6,931 nt of DNA, from contig DEFA01000025.1 in NCBI GenBank assembly GCA_002350525.1, positions 217,153-224,083 of the forward strand, given 5' to 3'. The notes under the pieces are model-generated. The model was given only the letters and a program-made list of their open reading frames with translations, was not told the DNA's origin and made no database searches. The position numbers were made by a program, and so were the translations under genes. Position 1 is the stretch's first letter. Each line of letters opens with the position of its first letter. Below are positions 1 to 6,493 of this stretch, in pieces. The stretch comes from Lachnospiraceae bacterium UBA2864 (GTDB lineage: Bacteria > Bacillota > Clostridia > Lachnospirales > Lachnospiraceae).

Positions 1-182
1 GTTACCTTACACTTTGTACATGTGTATGTCTTTATTCCCTTCGCCGTACAAGTTGCCGCCTTCGTAACCTTTCCTGAATCCCAGCTATGACCCTTTGCCG
101 GAATTGTTTCCTGCTTCTTAATAACCGTACCGCAAAATGCACATCTCGTTCCGTCCGTAAGTCCTGACGCTGTACACGTAGC
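1..182 (-). repeat. CxxC/GHxW repeat unit in the left-edge gene (incomplete)
   Basis: Residues 811-870 carry C813, C824/C827, GHSW (H842), C855 and C865/C868. The C-to-C distance of 42 residues (813 to 855) equals that in the neighbour gene (716 to 758). DNA near bases 10-30 is almost the same as 4070-4090. The unit is cut by the window edge. The pattern resembles small zinc-ribbon-like knuckles, but metal binding is not shown. Confidence 0.85.
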
Positions 183-2612
183 AGCTTTCCCTTTTATGGT
201 TTCCGGTGTGTGATCATTAGTTTTTATCGTAACTACCTTTTCCGCTCCGGAATCAAGATATTCGGATGAATTCTTTCGTAATCTTACTCCGATATCATAT
301 GAAGTATTTGTGCTGAGCCCTGTCCAATAAGTATAGCTGCTCCATGAACTCCATGTACCGTTTTTCTTAATCCTATATTCATAATTTCCCGAAAGATTTG
401 ATGTGATTTTTTGTTCGCTTACTGTGAAATCTTTCGCCGTAACCTTTGGTGCTTCCTGCTTTCCCCAAACATATATTCTACATGAATTTGAACTCTTCCC
501 TGATCCATCAGTCGCCTTAGCATAAATGTAGGTATAACCTTTTTCAAGACCGGTCACATTTCCATTCGTATCAACTTTTGCAATACTCGGATTACTTGAT
601 GTCCATTCCACTTGCTTTATAAATGCATCTGAAGGAACAACTGTGGCATTTATCTTTGCCGTTTTTGTTCCCGAAAGATACAGATCGACAGAAGTTTTAT
701 CCAATGTAATTCCTGTTACATCTTTATCTCCTCTTCCCTTTACAATAACCCTACATACCTTTTTAGAACCGGGATTATACTTCGGGTATATCGTAAGTGT
801 GGTAACGCCATGTCTTCCGGTATCAAAAGTTCCTGTAAAACAACTATATCCGGTTCCTGATTTATACTTAATTATCGATTCATCTGCACTTTGAAATACC
901 AATTCATTATTATTCAAACCACTATATGAAGTATATCCGGATAAGTAAATCCTTACATACCCTAAAGAATCTGCAGAAAATATACATGTTTCGCCATATC
1001 CAAAAGATATATTATCATTTGAATATGCAACCTGCGATATTGTCGGTACTTTTACATCTATCACTCTTCCACATCCCGAGCATTTTGCTGTAGTATCCGT
1101 CGCGCCATTCTTTGACGGAGTGATAACATATTTATGTCCTCCAACATCAGTAACATCAACATTTATGGTTATTAAAGTCGCCGGATTATCTTTTGCATAT
1201 ACTTTAACCGTACATACTCCCGGTTTTAACATTTCCATTGTTCCCGAATGATTGTTTTCAGGTGTATACTTCAATACACTAGTATCTGAAACATCTACAA
1301 CAAACTCATCCCCCCACTTATAATCACTCGCCGTTGTATAAGAAATGCTGAAATCTATCGAGCTTCCTTCTTCCCATTTTTGATTATATGTTGCATTAGT
1401 GTAATTATTCAGTCTCCAGTTTATGCCTGTTATCTTTATTACTGTCTTCTTCCCACATCTGGAACATACACCGTCTACGTAATCATGTCCGAGTGCTGCT
1501 GTTATATTGGATTTCTGAACGTAGCCGCATTTTGTACAAGTGTTAGCTGTATATCCTTCTGAATTACAGGTAGCTTTAACGGTAGATTTCTTATATGTAT
1601 GTCCCGGACAGATTGCATAGTATTGCTCATAAAGATCATTCAGAGCCTTTTGCTTTTTATCAACCTGCTGTTGAAACTTAACAGGATTCACCGTTGAATA
1701 GTATTCCCTATATAATTTTTCCATATAGGTTATGGTATACAATGCATACTTTCCGCTGTAATTCGACATTTCACTTGCGTTATAACAATTTGTACCGCTA
1801 TAGTTCGTAAATCCGATTCCCATAACCTGGTCAACAGCCCAAAACAGATTTGTATAATGTCCTACTTCCCAGTTGTTATTTTCAGCTTCTTTTATAACTT
1901 TTCTAATATCTTCTTCACTGGTCAACTTGGTCATTCCAAGTTTCTGCATAGCTTTCTTAAAATCACTCTTTTCACTTGTCCAAATATACGGGTTCTGTCC
2001 AAATGCGAGATTTTCGCATGACACTTGAAGACTGCTATGTCTTCTTAACCCTGCTGCTCTGTCCGCTCCGGTCTGCGCTACTGCCATAAAATAAAAATTT
2101 GTCTTTGCCGGATTTCTTTTTACGCTTCCGACAAATATATCATCCGATTCTCTTATCTCATTTACCATCGTAAGATAAGAGAACATTGTATCCATGTTAT
2201 CAAGTGAAATGGCATCATTCCTGTCACCAATAGCAGTTACTTTTCCATTTCTATATGCCGGGAGGCTGACAGAATCACCACCATACCAATGGGAAAAATC
2301 CTCGTCCATTGCTGCTTCCATCACTTCCTTAGCCCGTTCAAGATCATACTTCTGCTTGGCACTTATATCCGGTTTAGCAAGCATGTACTCCATAAAGCCC
2401 AATGATCCCTTTTTTATCTTTTCATCATTAGCCTTTTGGTCCGCTTGAGCTTTTTCAAGTTCAGCTTTCGCTGTTTTTATCTGTGCTTCAAGAGTTGCTT
2501 TATCCGTTGCCGCATAAACTGTTCCTTGTGGTGGTATCATTGAAACAATTAATACTGCAACGATAATAACCGCAACTGTTTTTCTTAGTTTTTCGCTTAT
2601 TTTTCTCCCCAT
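1..2612 (-). CDS. Secreted multidomain CAP-domain protein with CxxC repeats and Ig-like domains (3' end beyond window)
   Basis: Reading from the ATG at 2612 down to base 1 gives 870 codons with no stop; the gene runs off the left edge. Residues 1-34 are a signal peptide: basic start (MGRKISEKLRK), hydrophobic core 13-26, likely cleavage after VYA34. Residues 36-60 are charged and heptad-like. A CAP/SCP domain spans about 136-300, with His192, the CENLAFG motif (Glu200), WTSE (Glu214) and GHYTNLFW (His252), so the usual two-His/two-Glu pocket appears intact. Next come a Cys module (C349, C359/C362, H376, C383/C386), an Ig-like domain 396-489, a CSGC pair (511-514), a second Ig-like segment 522-626, a clear BIG2 domain 631-715 (VTGITLDK...TSSNPSIAKVD), an FN3-like domain 720-798, and a CxxC repeat 811-870. 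CAP proteins are secreted; their bacterial roles are mostly unknown. By analogy with the 1206-residue neighbour, ChW repeats may follow off-window (inference). The export and CAP calls are firm; the substrate is unknown. Confidence 0.93.
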   Translation of the reverse strand, partial: MGRKISEKLRKTVAVIIVAVLIVSMIPPQGTVYAATDKATLEAQIKTAKAELEKAQADQKANDEKIKKGSLGFMEYMLAKPDISAKQKYDLERAKEVMEAAMDEDFSHWYGGDSVSLPAYRNGKVTAIGDRNDAISLDNMDTMFSYLTMVNEIRESDDIFVGSVKRNPAKTNFYFMAVAQTGADRAAGLRRHSSLQVSCENLAFGQNPYIWTSEKSDFKKAMQKLGMTKLTSEEDIRKVIKEAENNNWEVGHYTNLFWAVDQVMGIGFTNYSGTNCYNASEMSNYSGKYALYTITYMEKLYREYYSTVNPVKFQQQVDKKQKALNDLYEQYYAICPGHTYKKSTVKATCNSEGYTANTCTKCGYVQKSNITAALGHDYVDGVCSRCGKKTVIKITGINWRLNNYTNATYNQKWEEGSSIDFSISYTTASDYKWGDEFVVDVSDTSVLKYTPENNHSGTMEMLKPGVCTVKVYAKDNPATLITINVDVTDVGGHKYVITPSKNGATDTTAKCSGCGRVIDVKVPTISQVAYSNDNISFGYGETCIFSADSLGYVRIYLSGYTSYSGLNNNELVFQSADESIIKYKSGTGYSCFTGTFDTGRHGVTTLTIYPKYNPGSKKVCRVIVKGRGDKDVTGITLDKTSVDLYLSGTKTAKINATVVPSDAFIKQVEWTSSNPSIAKVDTNGNVTGLEKGYTYIYAKATDGSGKSSNSCRIYVWGKQEAPKVTAKDFTVSEQKITSNLSGNYEYRIKKNGTWSSWSSYTYWTGLSTNTSYDIGVRLRKNSSEYLDSGAEKVVTIKTNDHTPETIKGKAATCTASGLTDGTRCAFCGTVIKKQETIPAKGHSWDSGKVTKAATCTAKGIKTYTCTKCKV
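1446..1610 (-). repeat. Divergent CxxC repeat copy after the CAP domain
   Basis: Residues 335-389 of the left-edge gene: CPGH, then TCNSEGYTANTCTKCG (C349, C359, C362), GHDY (H376) and CSRCG (C383/C386). It has the same C-x9-C-x2-C and GH signature as the repeats at 1-182 and 3789-4232, but a shorter second half. It probably acts as a linker module between the CAP domain and the Ig-like domains. Confidence 0.7.
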
Positions 2613-2620
2613 CACAGCTT

Positions 2621-2625
2621 CTCCC
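2621..2625 (-). promoter_or_regulatory. Ribosome binding site of the left-edge CAP gene
   Basis: GGGAG on the minus strand lies 8 bases before ATG (2612) and 5 bases before the adjacent in-frame GTG (2615). The spacing favours ATG as the start; using GTG would add only one residue. Confidence 0.7.
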
Positions 2626-2646
2626 GTTTTAAAATTTTATATATCA

Positions 2647-2674
2647 ATTGTAGCATTTTTTAGATTGTAATCAA
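2647..2674 (-). promoter_or_regulatory. Sigma-A type promoter with extended -10 for the left-edge CAP gene
   Basis: On the minus strand there is TTGATT (2669-2674), a 16-base spacer, and TACAAT (2647-2652) preceded by TGC, which is an extended -10. Transcription would start near 2640 and leave a leader of about 28 bases. The promoter lies just after the terminator of the upstream gene, so this gene is probably transcribed on its own. Confidence 0.65.
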
Positions 2675-2701
2675 TAATCAAAGTAGCCGTTTTTATACAA
2701 A

Positions 2702-2734
2702 ATAGGGATAATGGTATTTCTCCATTATCCCTAT
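2702..2734 (-). terminator. Rho-independent terminator of the 1206-residue gene
   Basis: A perfect 13-bp stem (2702-2714 pairs with 2722-2734) with a 7-base loop starts 16 bases after the TAA stop at 2751. On the minus strand the stem runs into TTTT and then G, a short U tract that includes the last stem base. On the plus strand no U run follows, so it acts in the direction of the genes. Confidence 0.85.
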
Positions 2735-2750
2735 AAAAACTACAATTTAG

Positions 2751-5700
2751 TTATTTGGAAATGTATGACTCATTTCTGTTGGCTGTAATACCGTTATATA
2801 TTTTTCCCGGTGCCGGTTTACCTTTCTCTACAAGAACTATCTGAATTCCCTCAAGACGTTTTGCATAGCCTGCGGTTCCTGCCGGAGCTCCGTTCTTTGC
2901 CCAGCTGAGCCAGCCATAGCTCTGTGCGTGAACTCTGTAATAGATGTCATACTTTTCAGCCATTTCTCCGTATAGACCTATTCGAATAGCTTCCAGACGC
3001 TTGGCCTCACCGCTGGTTCCTGCCATAGCTCCATCTTTCTTCCATGTTGTCGGATCATTTTCTTTTCCCTGCCATCCATAAGTCTGTACATGGGTTGTAT
3101 ATCTTACACCACCTGCATATGGAAGACTTCCAAGTTTAATCTCTATGCCCTCAAGACGCTTAGCTTTTCCGCTGGTTCCGGACATTGCACCATTTGATAC
3201 AAAACTCTGCCAGCCAAAACTCTGAACGTGGGTTCTATATGAAATGTTAGGTTGTTTTGCTACATATGCTGTTCCCGACGTTTGTTTCGTGGAAGCTATT
3301 ATCTCTCCCAATGAATCAAGTGTCACACCATTTATCTTTGTGTTTCCGCTTACAGCTGAACCCTTTTCAACAAGAACTATCTGAATAGCTTCAAGTCGTT
3401 TTGCAAATCCAGCCGTACCGGAGTATTCACCGTTTTTAGCCCATCCAAGCCATCCATAAGTCTGAGCTTGAACTCTGTAATAAACATCATAGTGCTTAGC
3501 TAATTCTCCGGTGAGTCTGATTTGAATTGCCTCAAGCCTCTTTGCCTCTCCACTTGTTCCCGAAAGAACTCCATTCTTTACCCATGGTTTCCATCCGTAC
3601 GATTGAACATGCGTCCTATACTCTATATTTCCGCTATATGGTGCATTTTCTAAAGAAATCTTTATTGCTTCAAGTCTTTTACTCTTTCCCACAGTTCCGG
3701 CTAATTGTCCATCCTTAACTGAATCTTGCCAACCTATTGACTGAACATGGGTCGAATAACATACATTCAGTTTTTTATTTTCAACAAGTTTACTGATATC
3801 CTCTGTCCTAGTTTGTCCACACTTCTTACATGTATATGTCTTTATTCCGGTTTCTAATACAGTAGGTTCTTTTGTTATAATCCCATTATCCCACTCATGA
3901 CCTGTAGCTTTCACAACTTGTTGTGCTTTTATCACTTTGCCACAAACAGAACAATGACTTCCTTCTGTTTTTCCATCTTTTGTACACGTCGCTACTACTG
4001 ATGAATCCTTTACCGATTTATGTTCGGTTATAGCTATATCTTCTGTCTTTGTTGCATTACACTTTGTACACGTGTATGTCTTTACTCCTTTTGATGTGCA
4101 TGTTGCATTTTTTGTTATGACTCCTCCATTCCAACTATGACCAGTAGCCTTGATAATTTGCTGATGTCTTATCACCTCACCACAAACCGAACAGTGACTT
4201 CCCTCTGTTTTTCCATCTGCTATACATGTTGGAGGGGCCTCTGGATCTATTTGTTCACTATGATTAACCACTATACAAATCTCACAGTATCCGCCAATTG
4301 ATTTCCATATTGCCGTTATATTAATAATTGTATTTCCATAGTTTCTTGCATATATTTTATTCTCATTTATTTCTATATTACTATTACTAACGTAATATTC
4401 CAAAGGTACCTCATTTAAAGCAAACACTTGGGTTCTTCCACACAGATCCTTGGTTTCAAGCATTACACTTATATTGGGTATTTGTTTACTTTCTCCCTCC
4501 TGTAAAACAACCTTATCTTGATCAACAATTACATTTATATGTTGAAAATACATTTTATTAATATCTATATTCACCCATGCTTTTTTATCTAATGGCTCTT
4601 TATACTCAGATTCAATACTATTATAAGCAAATTCCTGCACCCAGTATTTAATACCATTATATTCAGCACATGCTATTCCTATTTTATTATAATTTTTTTC
4701 AAGCATATTTCTTCTATGCCCTTGCCCATTATAATTCTCATTATCCTCCCTCCAGGCAAGAAAAACATCTTCTACAGAATCATACCCATAGGCAATATTC
4801 TCTCCCACTGTCAAATATTTATATCCTTGATATGCACTATAAAACTTTTGCCCATTTGGCCTTTCATGCTCATAAACCGCTACTATTTCAGCTGCTCGCT
4901 TCATTGCTATTTTTTCTAATTCATAATCATATGTTAATTCTGTCAAATCTTCTCTTACACATTTTGAATATACCGGATTTGAATCTTCATCAAAACCTAT
5001 AATTGAATTTTGCCAAAACCATGCTTCGTTTCCTAATCTAAAATCATTAACCATTTGACTCATGGACCTAGCTTCGCTTTGATGATAAATAACTTCATAT
5101 TCTAATTTTTCAATATCATTATTCTCCGTATTTTGCTTATTCTTAAATACATACCATCTGTCTTCAGAATAAACTCCCCTTTGAAGTTCAGGTGCATATT
5201 CATATTCTGCTAAACTCGCAGCAACCTCATATTTTGATAAATCAAACTTTCCCTCTGGATAACTATCTACTACCCCTCTAAATGCAACCCAATGATTATC
5301 TACATATGCAAATACCAACCCTTCAGTGATTTTACCATCACACTCTGTCTTTTTATATATTATCGATGGAATTGATATATATGCTAACATCATTTGCATA
5401 GTCTCATATTCATTTAAAGTATCATCTGCATAACTCCATTCTGATACTTTTCCATTTCCTATTTTTTTTAAAACTATCCAACTTTTTATCATTTGAATTG
5501 TTTTATAATCTGAAACAAATTCACTCTTAATCTCTTTCGCTTTTTCTTTTAATCCGCTTGAAAAAATACTATATTCCTCTGAATTTGTAATATCTGATAA
5601 AATATTTGAAGGGCTTTGACTTATAAGATAACTATATAAACTATTGTACTGTTTTATCATACTATTATCTAAGCTATTAAATGGTTTATTAAAATATATA

Positions 5701-6371
5701 TTATTATTCAATACTTTAAATCTTATGTCTCCTGCCTCACTAACGCAACGGTAGCAACCATCCTTACCTATTATTCGAACACATAGTCTATATTCCCCAT
5801 TATCATACGTAGAAAAATCTAAAGTATGTAAAAACGAATAACCATCAATTTTTCCATAAAATGTATTCTCATATTTATCACCTTTATAAAAATCTATCAA
5901 ATAACTATCTCCGATTATGTCTTTATATCCTGGAGTATCCTTTAAATTTGCACATAAATGAATAGTCTTTCCTGTTGCATAATACTTAAAACAATCTGTA
6001 CAGCAATAACTCACCGAATAATCACTAAACCATGCCGTACCTCCATCATCATAAATATATTCAGACTCGTCAATCAATCCTAATGATTGATCTATCGCTA
6101 TAGCAAAATCTTCTTCAACTACATCATCTATTACATCCATTTGTTCATCTTCTTCTATAAATTCAATAGATACTTCTTCAACAACCTCTTCTTCTCTTTC
6201 TATTTCATCAACATAGTCTTCCCCACTTGTTGCTTCTTCGGTCTCTTCATTTGTAGTTGTTGTAATTTCATCTACTTCATCCGCATTAGCTGTTAGATTT
6301 ATTGATCCAATCATCATTATCACAGCTAATGCTGATGCGACAATTCTTTTCGCTACCAGTCTTCTCCTCAA
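2751..6371 (-). CDS. Secreted modular protein: degenerate transglutaminase-like, CAP and six ChW repeats (1206 aa)
   Basis: The start is TTG at 6371: AAGGAGG lies 8 bases upstream, an in-frame TAA (6393-6395) blocks extension, and the next ATG codons (residues 19-20) would destroy the signal peptide. Domains: signal peptide 1-30 (cleavage after ANA); acidic spacer 31-90 (29 Asp/Glu of 60); Ig-fold-like Cys-rich domain 113-222 (CCTDC at 123-127, C140, C197, CYRC at 206-209); transglutaminase-like fold about 285-372 without recognisable catalytic Cys, His or Asp; YkwD-type CAP domain about 432-583 (HERPNG His502, GENIAYG Glu524, GQGHRRNML His552, YWVQEF); Ig-like domain 599-703; two CxxC repeats 714-861; ChW triplets 869-1003 and 1041-1184; conserved tail. 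ChW repeats occur on clostridial extracellular proteins and are thought to mediate surface or protein/glycan interactions. The role is probably at the cell envelope or in adhesion; the substrate is unknown. The first 700 codons are much richer in AT than the rest. Confidence 0.95.
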   Translation of the reverse strand: MRRRLVAKRIVASALAVIMMIGSINLTANADEVDEITTTTNEETEEATSGEDYVDEIEREEEVVEEVSIEFIEEDEQMDVIDDVVEEDFAIAIDQSLGLIDESEYIYDDGGTAWFSDYSVSYCCTDCFKYYATGKTIHLCANLKDTPGYKDIIGDSYLIDFYKGDKYENTFYGKIDGYSFLHTLDFSTYDNGEYRLCVRIIGKDGCYRCVSEAGDIRFKVLNNNIYFNKPFNSLDNSMIKQYNSLYSYLISQSPSNILSDITNSEEYSIFSSGLKEKAKEIKSEFVSDYKTIQMIKSWIVLKKIGNGKVSEWSYADDTLNEYETMQMMLAYISIPSIIYKKTECDGKITEGLVFAYVDNHWVAFRGVVDSYPEGKFDLSKYEVAASLAEYEYAPELQRGVYSEDRWYVFKNKQNTENNDIEKLEYEVIYHQSEARSMSQMVNDFRLGNEAWFWQNSIIGFDEDSNPVYSKCVREDLTELTYDYELEKIAMKRAAEIVAVYEHERPNGQKFYSAYQGYKYLTVGENIAYGYDSVEDVFLAWREDNENYNGQGHRRNMLEKNYNKIGIACAEYNGIKYWVQEFAYNSIESEYKEPLDKKAWVNIDINKMYFQHINVIVDQDKVVLQEGESKQIPNISVMLETKDLCGRTQVFALNEVPLEYYVSNSNIEINENKIYARNYGNTIINITAIWKSIGGYCEICIVVNHSEQIDPEAPPTCIADGKTEGSHCSVCGEVIRHQQIIKATGHSWNGGVITKNATCTSKGVKTYTCTKCNATKTEDIAITEHKSVKDSSVVATCTKDGKTEGSHCSVCGKVIKAQQVVKATGHEWDNGIITKEPTVLETGIKTYTCKKCGQTRTEDISKLVENKKLNVCYSTHVQSIGWQDSVKDGQLAGTVGKSKRLEAIKISLENAPYSGNIEYRTHVQSYGWKPWVKNGVLSGTSGEAKRLEAIQIRLTGELAKHYDVYYRVQAQTYGWLGWAKNGEYSGTAGFAKRLEAIQIVLVEKGSAVSGNTKINGVTLDSLGEIIASTKQTSGTAYVAKQPNISYRTHVQSFGWQSFVSNGAMSGTSGKAKRLEGIEIKLGSLPYAGGVRYTTHVQTYGWQGKENDPTTWKKDGAMAGTSGEAKRLEAIRIGLYGEMAEKYDIYYRVHAQSYGWLSWAKNGAPAGTAGYAKRLEGIQIVLVEKGKPAPGKIYNGITANRNESYISK
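2820..3251 (-). repeat. ChW repeat triplet 2 (C-terminal)
   Basis: Residues 1041-1184 contain three ChW units (about 1042-1081, 1089-1133, 1141-1181). Each has the pattern (T/R)HVQ-x-x-GW ... GT-x-G-x-A-KRLE-x-I-x-I-x-L. The middle unit carries a 7-residue insertion between its two Trp residues (GWQGKENDPTTW) that is absent from triplet 1 but present in the gene at 6494. A tail with YNGITANRN follows up to the stop. Confidence 0.95.
3363..3767 (-). repeat. ChW repeat triplet 1
   Basis: Residues 869-1003 contain three ChW units (about 870-907, 915-953, 961-1001) in the same order as triplet 2. The third units of the two triplets match at 35 of 44 residues by hand count. The following linker (INGVTLDS, about 1013-1020) resembles the terminal YNGITANR tail, so the duplicated block seems to be triplet plus tail. 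Confidence 0.93.
3789..4232 (-). repeat. Two 240-bp tandem CxxC/GHxW repeats
   Basis: Residues 714-783 and 792-861 repeat with an exact period of 80 residues (C716/C796, C727/C807, C768/C848). Each unit has TC-x3-G-KTEGSHCSVCG, then ATGH-x-W, then TYTC-x-KC. Copy 1 has C716, C727, C730, H745, C758, C768 and C771. Copy 2 has lost the Cys matching C758 (EPTVLETG in place of NATCTSKG). The units sit between the Ig-like domain and the ChW repeats. Metal binding or disulfides are possible but unproven. Confidence 0.9.
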
Positions 6372-6386
6372 ATCCGTCCCCTCCTT
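6369..6386 (-). promoter_or_regulatory. Strong Shine-Dalgarno deciding a TTG start
   Basis: AAGGAGG (6380-6386, minus strand) is a near-perfect anti-16S match placed 8 bases before TTG (6369-6371). With the in-frame stop at 6393-6395 and no ATG or GTG between that stop and TTG, TTG is the only start that keeps the complete signal peptide. Confidence 0.85.
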
Positions 6387-6400
6387 AGTACATTATCCCT

Positions 6401-6430
6401 CTTATAACTATTACAAACCTTTCAGCACAA
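6401..6430 (-). promoter_or_regulatory. Weak promoter candidate for the 1206-residue gene
   Basis: TTGTGC (6425-6430) and TATAAG (6401-6406) on the minus strand are 18 bases apart, which would put the transcript start near 6394, just before the ribosome binding site. Both boxes are imperfect. GATAAT (6392-6397) is a better -10 sequence but lies too close to the Shine-Dalgarno and lacks a good -35 box. Confidence 0.3.
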
Positions 6431-6443
6431 CCATATGCCACAC

Positions 6444-6470
6444 AACGCCACAGTATAGAACTGTGGCGTT
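6444..6470 (-). terminator. Perfect 10-bp hairpin after the right-edge gene; terminator or operator
   Basis: AACGCCACAG (6444-6453) pairs with CTGTGGCGTT (6461-6470) across a 7-base loop, 23 bases after the stop codon of the gene at 6494. The position suits a terminator, but no U tract follows on either strand (GTGTGGCAT follows on the minus strand). It also lies 13 bases upstream of the candidate -35 box of the next gene, so a protein-binding site is an alternative. Confidence 0.5.
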
Positions 6471-6493
6471 AAATCCCAACATTTATACGACAT

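Noticed and set aside
339..353. WSSWS (residues 754-758), similar to the WSxWS motif of cytokine receptors.
   Set aside because: Similar W-x-x-W strings are common in bacterial FN3-like repeats, and nothing else suggests receptor mimicry.
724..738. RGD tripeptide (residues 627-629 of the left-edge gene) as an integrin-binding motif.
   Set aside because: A tripeptide is expected by chance in a protein this long, and it lies in an interdomain linker of a probable commensal protein.
1..2612. The left-edge gene as a pseudogene.
   Set aside because: Codon-by-codon translation from 2612 to 1 shows no stop or frameshift, with an intact signal peptide and CAP motifs; the missing stop is only due to the window edge.
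2820..3767. Regular periodic DNA repeats resembling a repeat array such as CRISPR.
   Set aside because: The period follows in-frame ChW protein repeats of about 45 codons with synonymous changes; there are no short identical repeats with unique spacers.
2723..6400. The 10-mer CATTATCCCT at 2723-2732 and 6391-6400, flanking the 1206-residue gene like a target-site duplication.
   Set aside because: One copy is part of the terminator stem and the other is in the leader region. There are no terminal inverted repeats or transposase, and an AT-rich 10-mer pair can arise by chance.
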